DNA from: Fagopyrum homotropicum
Lineage: Eukaryota > Streptophyta > Magnoliopsida > Caryophyllales > Polygonaceae
NCBI GenBank assembly: GCA_033239125.1
Contig: BSWB01000002.1
Coordinates: 54,347,001-54,411,000, forward strand
Direction of reading: 5' to 3'
DNA length: 64,000 nucleotides
Each line of letters opens with the position of its first letter. Within the stretch, counting starts at the first letter, position 1. Shown here one piece after another: positions 12,401-23,077 of the stretch. The notes below the pieces were generated by a model. The model had not been told where the DNA came from, did not search any database, and was given only the letters and a program-made list of their open reading frames with translations. The position numbers and the translations under genes were made by a program.

Positions 12401-12589
12401 GTATCGCTTTCTTTTCCCTTTTTCTTAGATTAGCTTAGTTAGTTTCTTTTTGTTGTTTTCGTTGGTTCGTTCCCGGTTTTTCTTGTGTCTTTGGATGACA
12501 GGAACTAGGAAATCTCCAAAAAGGAGTGAAGGAAAGCAAAACACCGTCAAACTTGGAATTTTTGACATAATCAAGGATTCCATGGTCTA

Positions 12590-12730
12590 AAATAGATTTC
12601 CACGCCCGTGGTTTTCTATTTTTGACCGTGGAAAAGCTATTCGAGAGGCATCACTGGTGAAACCACGCCCGTGGTTTTGCCAGTGGGGGCCATGGTATTC
12701 CAATTTTCCACGAAAGGTATAAAAGGCCAC
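12590..12730 (+). promoter_or_regulatory. Internal promoter-like region upstream of the E1 env-position ORF
   Basis: Two CCACGCCCGTGG motifs (about 12600 and 12672), with GACCGTGG and CCATGG variants, lie just upstream of a TATA-like TATAAAAGG (12718-12726). A second motif pair follows about 390 bp downstream (13110-13155) at the start of the env-position ORF. The order and spacing copy those of the LTR promoter. Region 12340-13107 has no other recognisable feature. Confidence 0.5.
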
Positions 12731-13107
12731 ACTTCACTACAAAAGGTTAAACCACAACCCCAAATCCACGCTCAGCTTGGGAAACGCCGACCCGAACCCC
12801 GGAACCGATCTTCACATCCGGCAAACGTTTGAGGCGATTCTTCTTCCCAAATAAAAGCTCTCAACGCCCCATTGAAGATTATGAGTCCAAACTGCACAAA
12901 CAAACAAGAAATCAGCAAGCATTTGGGTTTTTCAATCCAAAAACCTAGGTTCTTCTATCATACTCGATCTTGGTTCAATTTTGACGATTCTGTTGATAAT
13001 TTGATAGAAAACTGGACGGAATTGGAATTAGAAATAGCCTAGGACTGTTGCTTGTGAGTTTGCTATTTGTTGTTGTCGATTGTTGAAAAATTGACAAAAA
13101 CCATGGG

Positions 13108-14568
13108 GTGATAGAGGTTTCCATGCCCGTGGTTTGTCAAGATCTGCCCGTGGTTTTGCTGAATATAGACAATCTGAGACGTAGTGGCCGAAATTTTTTT
13201 AGGAAAGGCAAAATCAAGGCCTCTTTCTCCTCCCAACTGCCACCACAACAACCTCCACCTCCTAGACTCCCCCGCATTCTAGAAGAACACAAGAAAGCTT
13301 ACAAAATCATCCAACCGCGCATCGTTGTAGCACCTAGGTACCTTGTACTTGAGGAACTTGAGTGTTTAAATGTTTTAGAAGATTTGAATTTGATGATTGA
13401 CAATGCCGGGCTTAGAGAGTTCATCGGCATTAGAGAGCATGCTTATAAGGAGCTCACTATGGAGTTTCTTAGCTTGTTTGATCATGATGCTAGGGAAAGG
13501 AAGGTTAACTTTAGAATGATGAATCAGAACTAAAACATGCCCATTGTGAGGTTTGCTCAAATTTTTGGTTTTAATGAGACTACTAACGGGACCTTCCCTA
13601 GGAACACTAGATCACATGCTTTTTGGGAGTCTACTGCTATGGTAATTGGTTTGGATGATAGGTGGCGCCCGGCCGCTTCTAATGAGAGCTTGATTTACAA
13701 TTTGTCTTTCAAGCTAGCAAATTGGATCATGTCCGAGTGTCTTTTTCCTAGGACCGAGACACCGCAGCGGCTTAAGGCCGATGAGTTGTTGATCTTGTTC
13801 TGTATGGCCACCGGTACCACTCCTGATTGTGCCACTCTACTAGCCGGCAACTTAAGGAAGATCAACAACAAGGAGAAAGGGGACATTTGTGTGGGAGGTA
13901 TTGTGACTTACATTGCTCGCCGTCTAGGGGTAGACTTCTCCGCTTGTGAGCTTGTTGTAGAGGCTAGGCCTCTTGATCTTGCACGTTTTATTCATAGGGG
14001 TATTCTGATTCCCCGACACAGAGGGCCACCACATGCAGCTATGCCTTGGGTGTGTAAGGGAGTTAGAGGGATTCCGTGGATGGAAGAATACACCATTAGG
14101 AACAATGTTAACTAGAAGTTGACGTTTGAGGAGATGCATGCTGATATGATGGGTCCAGATTACGAGGAGGAGGATGCCGCAGCTGAGGCGGCAGGAGGAC
14201 AAAGCCAGGATTACATGGACACGGGGACGGACACCGGCTCCAACGACTACAGGGCTGACAGAGAGTTCGGTAGTCTCAAGAGTTTCCATCTTCTTTTCCA
14301 TCCTTGGGAGGGCAGCACAACCCTCCTAGGATCTCTACCGCCGCCGTCCTCGAGCCAGTCATTCCAAGCGCCGTGCCAGTACTTCAGAGCGTCCATCATG
14401 GTACGATGAGCAGCCTCTATGGCTTCCCCCACTACAGCAGAGTATGGACAACATTGATGACCGCCTTGGCACCATCAAGCACGGGCAGCAGATGATCCGA
14501 GCCCGATACCACGCCTAGTTCAGCCGACCTTACGACCTGGCATGGTATCCATTCCCGCCTCTACTTTG
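13108..14568 (+). pseudogene. E1 env-position ORF (Athila-type extra protein)
   Basis: A same-strand ORF between integrase and the 3' LTR. It starts at 13108 (frame 13108-13533, TAA) and continues in the same frame at 13537-14115. Conserved segments shared with E3, E5 and D: APRYLVLEELE (13330), DRWRPA (13661), ECLFPRTETPQ (13735), DCATLLAG (13828), VGGIVTYIARRLGVDFSAC (about 13892-13947) and RHRGPPHAAMPW (14019). The tail, in another frame, keeps SERPSWYDEQPLW (about 14385) and YPFPPL before TGA at 14566, with TAG at 14517. It matches the protein seen in Athila elements. I see no signal peptide or transmembrane segment, so 'envelope' describes position only. Function is unknown. Confidence 0.75.
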
Positions 14569-15869
14569 ATGATGACATTCACTTTTTAGCTTCTCCACCA
14601 AACTTGTGAGTTCCTTGTACTTTTACCTCTACTTCTATTACACGTTTAGGACAACGTGTGTTTAAAGTATGGGATAATTGAATACCTTTGGTCTGTAATA
14701 ACATTGAGATACTTGCTTGCTTCTATGACCATCGTACGTTTGCATTTTTCATTACCTTTGTCACACGTTTCATTGTTGGGATTGCATTTGATAGTTTTTA
14801 AAAATCCAAAAAAAATTTTGAAATTTTTTTTAAAAAAATTGTGCTTTTAGGATTGGAGATGACCTTGATGAAGAAACTACTTGTTAATTGGATTTTTGAT
14901 GATTTTTATGTGTTTGAAATGAATTTTGATTTGTGAAGAATTTGAATTTTTTTTAAGCTTTCTTGCAAGTTTTACAATTTGAAAATTGATCTAAATCATG
15001 TTGAGAATTTGAAGGTTGAAACCGCTTTTATAAGTTCTTACACTTCTTATTTATATGATTAAGGCGTTTCGTTATTATTCCTTTCTTCTTCTTGATACCT
15101 TTTATCTCCTCATGTATATCTATATATTTTACCCCTTCTTACCTATCCGGGAATTAGGATGCAGTTGTGCGAAAGTTGTGAAGTTTGAAGTTGAAAGTGA
15201 TGAATGTGTTAGAAATAAAAGGTTTGTCAAAGTCAATCATGATGATGAGTAACTCGGCGCCATTCACATAGCCGGGTGTTTGTGTCTTGCCAAAATCAGA
15301 TTGAGCGATATTCCTAACGAGTATTTGTATGTGCATTACGGTTTGAGGTAACTCGAAAAATTGAGTTAATGCTGACATCCTAGGATTCGGTTATTGTGCA
15401 CCTTCGTCCTTGATCTCAAAAGTAAAGTCGAAAAACTATGCTGAAAAAGAAGAGCAAAGCTCCTATTGGTGAAAGTTAAAGTGTGCTTAAAGAAGTTGTG
15501 ATGTTATTGTCCTCTTTTCCGGATTTTGCACCACATATCTTATACATATCCCACCCTAACAAGTTTCTTGACCTTTATTTGAAAGACTTTAAGATCTTTG
15601 AGATTGATGTTTTGCTTTTTGGTCCAAATTGGATTTTTCCCATGAGTGATTTTAAATTTCGCTTTATGTTATAATGCTTGTTTTGAAACTTTTGCAATAT
15701 GTGATTGTTCTTTTCAAGGCATGAATCCTTTTGTTCACATAACGATCTTCGGAAAACCATGAAACAAGTGTAGAGAGCAATATTTAAATAGAAGCACTAA
15801 TCCAAAAATATTGTGTTTTTCCTTGGCTTTGCATTCATATTTTATACATCTTTGTATTCGAGATTGAAC
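14569..15869 (+). other. E1 3' untranslated region
   Basis: No gene. It holds a hairpin (14640-14659: ACACGTT, loop TAGGAC, AACGTGT) followed by the purine-rich AAAGTATGGGA (14664-14674), an AT-rich stretch, and the conserved block at 15246-15413 shared by all five elements with this region. Confidence 0.7.
15246..15413 (+). other. Conserved noncoding block, E1 copy
   Basis: It begins GAGTAACTCGGCGCCATTC and continues through CCGGGTGTTTGTGTCTTGCC, GATTGAGCGATATTCCTAAC and, after a gap, GTTTGAGGTAACTCGAAAAA and the CTAGGATTCGGTTATTGTGC end. Copies: E3 34230-34400 (minus), D 45615-45765 (minus), E4 52285-52455, E5 59535-59690. It is clearly better conserved than the sequence around it. Confidence 0.8.
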
Positions 15870-15911
15870 CTTGCTTGGGAACAAGCAAGAGGCAAGTATG
15901 GGGTATTTTTA
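15870..15911 (+). other. E1 terminal hairpin and polypurine tract
   Basis: Hairpin CTTGCTTG-GGAA-CAAGCAAG (15870-15889), then AAGTATGGGGTATTTTTA ending at the LTR. The G-rich part is the expected primer for plus-strand DNA. E3, E4 and E5 have the same arrangement at their 3' LTR borders. Confidence 0.8.
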
Positions 15912-17544
15912 TGACATGAAATATGACGTAGTTTAGATATGCATATAGGTAGTTTTTCCTTCCTTTTCAGTACATGGACATGCATTTGTAGCATTGAACG
16001 AGCATTTGCACCTATTATCATAAAATCGAGATATACACAAGCTTTGTTGTGATTTTAGATGATTTGGAGCTGAAATGGAGTGGAAAGGAGCCACTCACCG
16101 AGTGTTGGTAAATAAGGATTTCATTGGAACGTCATTTGAAGAAATATGAAGTGAAGCAAGGGTAAAAAGCGTCGAAAAGGAAGAACCAAGGTCAAGAAAA
16201 GGTTTACATGGCCGGGGTTTTGATAATTAATTGAATTTTACACGTGGAAACGCAGGTCGAGAGCCACCATGACGAAAACCACGGCCGTGGATTTTTGACG
16301 CCAACCGTGGTTTTCTTCGGAAAAGTCTTTTACGTTAATTGCCACGTCATCATAAGAGAAAGGAGCCTTTTAGCCTAGTTTTATTTTATAAAAGGAGGCT
16401 GACGGCAACATTTCGGATCAATCGCAATAGACGAAGATAACGCCCTAAACTTGAAGGAAGGCTCTTGGATTCCATTTTCCGCACGTCGGAAAGATTGCTT
16501 CACCGTTGGAGGAGATTGAAGAAGTCATTAGTTCTTCTTTAGAGATTTGTGAGATTGTTCTAGTCTTTGATTCTTGTCTTTGAGAACACATTCTAGGATT
16601 ATATTGTTTGATTGATTGAGTTATTGATTATTTGAAGATGGAGTTTATTCTTCTTTCTGTTCTTGGTTTCATATACTTCTTGATTTCTATTCTTATTCTT
16701 GAATTGATTATGATTATGATTGTTGGCTAAACCCCCCTGCGATTCTAGGGTAAAGGGTTGATGGTTATGGTATAGATGAAGATAGATTGAGCCTTTACAG
16801 ATCAGACCCTCAGAGTTGTGAGACGAAACCCTCGAACGAGGATTTCCACGGGTTGTTCTTAAGGAACCACGACAGTGGTTTCCCAAGATCTGGCCGTGGT
16901 TTCCTCAGTTTTGCACGTTTCGCTTTTGCCTTTATCCAAAGTTCAAGATTTCATAAATCCTACCTTTTTTTAACCTTTTCTAGCCTTAACTTTGCTGATT
17001 GTAAGTGTTACGAGCTCTAGGTGATAGAGGATTCAAACCCCTCTATTAGGTGAAGAGGAATATCATGCCCTCAATCCTTTGTCTTTCTTTTCCTTGGGTT
17101 TTTGTTGGTCTGAGAGTTTAATCCTATCCTTGTAACCTCATCCTGACGAGACTAAACATACGTTAAATAGAATCCTTGGGGTGGGACATAAAACGGAGGT
17201 CAAATCTTAAACCGGACGACCGAAGATATACATACCTTGCTATCCAGCTCTGTCCGTACACATCCTTAGATATCTTGAACTGAATACCGCAACCGGATAC
17301 TTGGATCTTTAAAATCTGTGTTCCCATTATTCTTGCTATAATATTCTTTATTGTTATCACTGTGTTGCTTGCTACCCAAGTTGGATTACCTTTATTGCTT
17401 TGTTCTCACCGATTCCCTAAGATCGACTCTAGAATATTAGCTCATACTACGATTGATCCATACACTGCGGGTTCGCTATCGTTAGGCATTATTCTTGGAT
17501 ATAAATGTAAAGTTTATTGGTTCATACACCTTTTCGAGCGAGTA
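15912..17544 (+). repeat. E1 3' LTR (beta family)
   Basis: It starts TGACATGAAATATGACG right after the PPT and ends at CGAGCGAGTA (17544), a variant of the family terminus GAGCGAACA. Palindrome-motif cluster one is at 16206-16315 (exact CCACGGCCGTGG at 16279-16290), the TATA box at 16384-16395, and cluster two at 16845-16905. The next base is inside E2 gag. Confidence 0.9.
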
Positions 17545-19062
17545 AGTCTTTCTCTGTCCTTCCTGGAAGTTTACCGGGATCTCTTGGTGTTTCATTAGCC
17601 TTGTTGAAAACTTGATGTTCTAAGGCTATTTGTTCCTTAAAAAATGTGTTCATAGAATTCTCCATAGCGTTAAGCTTCGTCATAATAGCTTCTAGCACAT
17701 CATCCGTCTTCTCCTTGTGCTGCTGGAATGAGCTTGATGACGGCTTTTGACTCTTCAATGGAGTAGAAGAAGAAGATGGGGGAGTTAGAGCATTTTCAAC
17801 ATGAGAATAAGGGTTACCGAGATTATGTTGATTTGATCTCCAGTTATTGTTTAAATTCCTATTGTTGTTGTTGTTGTAATTATTGTTCCTCGTCCCATTA
17901 TAGTTTCCTCTCCCCGACATCTTGCTCCTTTGATGCTTTAGTTTGAGCTAACAAAAGCTCCTTCAAAGATTTGACTTCATTATTGAGTGTAGTGAGTTGA
18001 GTAGCGCTTGCATTTGTAAGACTCATATCAGGAAAGCCGCTTCACTCCATCTTCAACTCTTGGATGGGAGTATTTCTCAATATGTAAAGCTTGCTTCTTA
18101 ATAAACTCCCAAGCTTCATCAACCGGTGTATCCGTAAAAGCTCCAGCAAAAAGTGATTGGAGTTTGAATTGAGTTTCCTCATCCAACCCCTTGAAGTAGA
18201 TCTCTAGCAAATCAATCTTGGGAATCCCATGGTGAGGGCAATCCAATAAAAGGTCCTTGAACCTTTCCCATAACTTGAAAAAACATTCTTTATCCATCAT
18301 GAAAAAAACATTTATCTTACCCCTCAACTCAACAGTTTTTGATGGGGGAAAGAACTTTGTAAGAAACTCTGTAGTAATCTCTTCCCATGTGTTAACTCTT
18401 CCAACTAGAAGAGATTGATACCAAGCTAGCGGTTTGTCTTTCAAAAAGAAGTAGAAAGGCCTTAGCTTGTAGTTGTTGTTCTCCACTCTTGATGGTCTCA
18501 ACGCCTCCATAAGAATCTCATAGTTTTGCAAGTGTTGATGTGGAGATTCTCTTTCCATGACTCCAAATTGACATTGTCGAATCATTGTGAGGACTTGAGG
18601 TCGAAGCTCATAATCATGCTCAGATGGAGCTCCTAGATTAACTCCGGGACGCCACACTTGTTGTTTTGGGTCCATCCTTTGACCTAGGGTTTTTGGTGCT
18701 CAAGCGAAAAGGTTACCTCGGTCAACCATAGCCGGCAACCGAGGTAGAGAATGTATCTCGACCGGTGCAACTAGGGCAGGATCCTGCCTCGGTCCAACAA
18801 CTGGGTTTGGTCGAGGTAGAATCTGAGCTCGTAGTGCGGCCATATCAACTTGAATCTCTTATGTTCTTGCACGAGTTTCCTCTTTTTCTCTTTGTAACTC
18901 TTCTTTACTCAGCCGAAGTTGTTCTAATGCATCCTTCAATTTGGCTTCAAAATCTCGATTATCTTGTTCAGCCATCTTAGCTTCTTTCAATCTCCTTTTG
19001 TGTGTTTTTTCTAGTTTGGGATCGTAGGGAACGACTTCTTTCCCAGCACGAGTTCTTCCCAT
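17545..19062 (-). pseudogene. E2 gag fragment, interrupted by E1
   Basis: Minus-strand Gag starting at 19062 (MGRTRAGKEVVPYD). In order: coiled-coil-like N-terminus, a linker carrying gamma-type motifs (CCTCGGTC, 18708-18830), TLGQRMDP (18690), the Gag core at 18675-18030 (SPHQHLQNYEI, AWYQSLLVGR, LTKFFPPSK, LLLDCPHHGIP), a frameshift near 18025, and an Asn-rich tail (17920-17810) followed by PPSSSS. Stops lie near 18857 and 18700. It ends at 17545 just after the GRTEKD segment, where other copies continue NPKGRV into protease; E1 sits at that point. Confidence 0.9.
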
Positions 19063-19167
19063 AAACCCAAAGAAATATCCGGCGAAATCACTCAACTTAA
19101 GTAATCAATAGCAACAAGAGCATCATCCCTAAAAGACAACAAAAAGCCAAACTTTTTCTTGACCAAG

Positions 19168-19185
19168 TCCCCGGCAATGGCGCCA
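19168..19185 (-). other. E2 primer binding site (tRNA-Asp)
   Basis: On the minus strand TGGCGCCATTGCCGGGGA matches the tRNA-Asp(GTC) 3' end complement at 17 of 18 positions, six bases inside the LTR end at 19192. Confidence 0.9.
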
Positions 19186-19191
19186 AAAACT

Positions 19192-19463
19192 TGTTCGCTC
19201 TCAGACTTGTGTGCAATCGTGAATGATATAGCTTTAAATTTATAACCTAAAGTATAAGCCTGAAACAATATGTGAACCCGTAGTTTGCAGATGAATTGTA
19301 ATAACAGCAAATACTCCAGGGTCGAACACAGGGACTATGGTGAAACAAAGCACGGCAATTCAGGTTGTCAATCAAAAGCAAGCAACAAAGCAAATATATC
19401 AAAGATGATGTAATAATCAGATAAAAGAATGCAGATTCTAAAGGGCAAAGCATCCAGTTGTTC
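19192..19463 (-). repeat. E2 5' LTR, last 272 bp only
   Basis: On the minus strand it ends in GAGCGAACA at 19192. The text resembles the U5 end of the gamma LTR at 43415. At 19464 it is cut by the start of the E6 LTR, and its missing part is not found to the right of E6. Confidence 0.8.
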
Positions 19464-21092
19464 TGATAGCATGAAATATGACCATATTTTTGGCACTTGT
19501 ATTGATCATTTTTCCCTTTTAGTTGTGCACATGGATGAGAGTTTGAAGCATTTATGAGCACATTCACCTATTTTGTCGATATAGAGATCTGCACAAGCTT
19601 TGTTATGTTTATAGGTGAATAAAGGCTTGAATTGGAGCATATGCGAAGGGATAGGAGTATTTAATCATGCTAGATGTCAAGAAGATACATTGGAGAAGCT
19701 AAGAAAGGAGCATGATTAGAGAACTTTACGAATCAAAGGCTTTCACAAAGGCTTTTGAGTTTCCACGGCCAAACCAAGAGAACCACGACCGTGGTTTATG
19801 CATTGAGATCGTGGAAAGTGAGGTCGAAGAGAAATAAAAAGTTCCACACCCTAAACCACGGCCGTGGAATGTTACACTAGACCGTGATTTTCATGACGTT
19901 GCCACGTGTCATATTTACCACGTCAGCAATAGTTATCGGGCTTTCTCGTAACCCTATTTTTTTCCTATAAGAAGGCTGAATGACGGAGAAAACGGGATGG
20001 CTGCTTACACCGCTGAAGAGAGAGATATTCGGATCATTGCTTAGGAAGATTCCATTGCGTACAGGGAAGATCCCGAGAAGGACGCTATTTGGAGATTGCG
20101 TACTTAGAGATTGTCTTAGGGTTTACATTTGGAGACGGATTGACATCCCGTTCTTCATTGTTCATCGAGATTGTTGTGAGGATTTGTGTTCCCTCTTCCG
20201 TATTCATTAAACACGTACACTTGTTGTTTGGATTTGAGAATGATTATTTGACTATTATTGAGTTTTCGAGATTTTTACATTTTTCCCTTTTAAACTTGAT
20301 TATTGATTCAATGATGATGGTTATTGGCTAAAACCCTTTAGCAATTCTAAGGTGATGGGTTGATAGTTGTGGCTTAGATAATGATAGATTGAACTAAAAC
20401 AAATTGGACCTTGAGAGTTGCGAGAAACTTCATCGACAACCTTTTCCACGGCTTGTTCTTGAGTATCCACGGCCGTGGTTCTTCAAGATCCAGCCGTGGT
20501 TTCTTCTATCGTACGTCCTTTGCTTTTGCTTTAATCCAAAGTTAGAGATATGATTTAACTTAGCCTTGGCTTACCTTTTCTAGGAGGTAGTGAGACTCAA
20601 CATCTTCTATTTCGGTTTCGAGTGTCACAACCTTAACCGCTTTGGCTTATCTTTGATTCCCTTGGGTTTGGACATGGGTTTTTAAGAGATAATGCTTATC
20701 CTTTGATCCTTTCTATACTGCAGCCTTAACAAGCTTTATAGAGAGAGCTTTTGAGTGAGACATATAGGGTTTTGAAACTTCACCGTACATAACCTTACAT
20801 TAGTTATACCTTTGCAATCCCGACTCTGTCCTTTAATCTTTAGAATATCTTGAATCGATTGCCACAATTGGATACCTAGATCTTTAGAATTGTTGTTTTC
20901 CCAATATTGCTTGCAAAGCTTCTATATTTTACTTGCTCAACGATTTGTGAACTGATTTTATTCTCACCAAATCCCTGAGTTCGACTCTGGAATTTTTTTC
21001 CTTACTACGCCGATCCGTACACTGCAGGTTCGCTTTTGCATTAGTTCTAGATATAAATTTAAGACATTTTGACTTATAGTTTTGAGCGAACA
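19464..21092 (+). repeat. E6 5' LTR (beta family, 1629 bp)
   Basis: TGATAGCATGAAATATGACC at the start, GAGCGAACA at the end. Palindrome cluster one is at 19763-19905 (exact copy at 19856-19867), the TATA-like CCTATAAGAAGG near 19964, and cluster two at 20443-20505 (exact copy at 20467-20478). It is the most complete beta LTR here. Confidence 0.9.
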
Positions 21093-21098
21093 AGTTTT

Positions 21099-21116
21099 TG
21101 ACGCCGTTGTCGGGGA
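21099..21116 (+). other. E6 primer binding site (tRNA-Asp)
   Basis: TGACGCCGTTGTCGGGGA matches the tRNA-Asp complement at 16 of 18 positions, six bases after the LTR. Confidence 0.85.
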
Positions 21117-21218
21117 TTTGGTCTAGACCAAATTCGGCTCTCGGTTGTCGAGCTTGGGAGCTTTGCTCTTGTGATTTAATTTGTCTTTTTGAGTGATTTT
21201 TGTATATTCTTTAGGTGT

Positions 21219-21786
21219 ATACGAAGGTCTAGATCTACCAAAGATCTCGTTCCTTTTGATCCCGAACTTGAGGAAACTTTGAGGAAAAAGTTAAAGGAGA
21301 AAAAGATGGCTGAAAATAATTAAAGAAACATCCAAGAGGAGTTGGATGAAACTCGAGCTCAACTCAAATTGAGGGAGAAATATCGCTTGGAGGAAAAGAA
21401 ACGCACCCAGTTTAAAATAGATAAGCTTAGAGCGATGAATCTAGACATGAAACTAGAGAGGAATAATGCTAAGAAGAAGAAGAAATCTAAGGAGTTCATA
21501 GCGGAATTATCCAATGATGATGAGATGCCGGAGCTAGAGGACATACCACCACTTAACCCTCAAGATCTTGTCGATCCACGTCCTTGACCCTATTTCAATC
21601 CTCGCCCTCATGCTAGAGAGGTGAGAGCTATTGATATCGTGGGTGTGCCACAAACCCTTGGGCAGCGGATGAACCCAATTCAACAACCATGCCGTCTAGG
21701 TGTGAATCTTGGAGAGCAAGATGACAAGGACTTTGGGACGCGCCCACAAGTCATCACTATGATCCGCCAAAGTCAGTTTCATGGAA
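21219..21786 (+). pseudogene. E6 gag, N-terminal fragment
   Basis: The usual start codon is ATA at 21219-21221 (other copies have ATGCGAAG). The frame gives a charged, coiled-coil-like N-terminus (21342-21500, rich in Lys and Glu) and an acidic DDEMPELEDIPPL segment like that of E3. It has stops at 21321 (TAA) and 21585 (TGA), then TLGQRMNPIQQP (about 21655) and ITMIRQSQF. It breaks at 21786, before SPHQHLQN, where the gamma LTR starts. Confidence 0.85.
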
Positions 21787-23077
21787 TGATAGCATGTATT
21801 ATAGTCTATATTTTGGGACTTGTTTAGACATTTTATCTTCAATAATCTGCATGTGTGGATGTATATTATGTGATTTTATTGTTGTTTCATCTACCTTTAC
21901 GGGAATTGAGGTCTAAAACAAGTTTCGTTGTAATCGTAGGTAAAATGGCACATTTTGGACTAAAAATGGAGCTAAGGAGCTAAGGAGTCATAGGAGCTAC
22001 ATTTTGGAGCACAAAAGAGAACATAGGAAGCAAGGAATTAATGAAGAAGATTTACTTTGCACCATAATTGAGAGAATTCACATTCAGCTGAGATTCACCT
22101 CGGTCAACTACAGTACCACCTCGACCGAGGTGATCTTATGAAGCGCCCCGACCGAGGCGAATTCCCTGGCGCCTGCGAGATATATATTTTTGGCTGAGAT
22201 CTTTTATTTTTGGAAGGAGATATCTTATATTTTTGGGCGGGATTTTTGGAAGAAAGATTATATATTTGAGAGATTTATTTTAGAGATATGATATATTTTA
22301 TAGGATATTATCTTTTTAAGATATTATTATCTTTGGAAGATAATTCTCCTATATAAAGGGTTTGATTTTCCACAATTCAACCATCTTCGGATTAGCTCAG
22401 GCTTAGAGGCTGAGAATAAGCAGCAATTAAGGGATTTTCTGGAAGTTTCAAGAAAGATTTGAAGATTGAAGGAAGGAAGATTCCTAGTTTTGAGATAGCT
22501 TTTGAAGGAGTTTGTAAGATTTTCTGAGATTCCTTTTGGTTCATTGTCTTATTCAATTGGTGGATTGAGGAACGCTCATTTGTTGTTTATGCAATTCAGT
22601 CATTGAAGCCTTTTTATTCACTTTTATTTGTTCGAATATTCATTCATTTCTCATATATTTGATTATTGTTATTATGATGATGAGTGGCTAAATTCTTTGT
22701 GCAATTCTAGGGTGATTGGCTGAAAGTTATGAGAAAGACGATGATAGATTGATCTTAATCCCAGTAGGACCCTGAAAGCTCGATTCTTTAACCTTAACCC
22801 TAGAACATCTCGCTCAATTGATGAAAATCTCGGCCGGGGTGGAACTTGACTGACCAAGGTGACCTTTTTTTATCCGAAACTGAGAGTTAAGTGTTCTGGT
22901 TTGCCAAATCCTATTCTTATTACACCTTTCTTGGTTCAATGCAAGCCTAGGATGAGACTTACCCGGTGATTCTTAGTTTGTTTACCCAAGATCATAAGTG
23001 TAGGTAATATAGGTTTTATCCTTTATTGGGGTTTGAGTGTGCCTTCATCCCATCTTTGTGAGTTAGCCTGAGACTTA
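21787..23077 (+). repeat. Gamma LTR, plus strand, 3'-truncated
   Basis: It starts TGATAGCATGTATTATAGTC directly after the E6 gag break. Gamma motifs: CACCTCGACCGAGGTG at 22117-22132 with neighbours at 22096-22160; TATA in CTATATAAAGGG (22351-22362); second motif cluster at 22824-22862; GAGACTTACCCGGTGA near 22952. Similarity to other gamma LTRs stops at 23077, within GAGACTTA, where the delta LTR begins. Confidence 0.85.

Larger units (their letters stand above)
4889..17544 (+). mobile_element. E1: decayed Athila-like Ty3/gypsy element, beta LTRs
   Basis: Parts in order: 5'-truncated LTR (4889-6425), tRNA-Asp PBS (6432), gag (6552-8420), protease (8420-9290), RT-RNase H (9417-11120), integrase (11121-12340), internal promoter-like region (12590-12730), env-position ORF (13108-14568), 3' untranslated modules, PPT (15893-15911) and 3' LTR (15912-17544). 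Every coding part has stops or frameshifts, and the two LTRs differ at many positions, so it is an old insertion. Its right end abuts E2 gag in mid-codon context, so it appears to have inserted into E2. The left copy of the target site is lost. Confidence 0.85.
19464..21786 (+). mobile_element. E6: beta-LTR element, 5' end only
   Basis: A complete LTR, PBS and the first 570 bp of gag. It is cut by a gamma LTR at 21787. The remainder of gag and pol is not seen in the same orientation beyond the nested insertions. Confidence 0.85.

Noticed and set aside
15154..15378. Antisense frame across the conserved 3' block (NIAQSDFGKTQTPGYVNGAE)
   Set aside because: It looks conserved because the DNA is conserved. 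In E4 the changes are often non-synonymous and the frame is not kept.
19168..19185. tRNA-Asp-like sequence as a tRNA gene
   Set aside because: Only the 18-nt complement of the tRNA 3' end is present, in the PBS position after an LTR.
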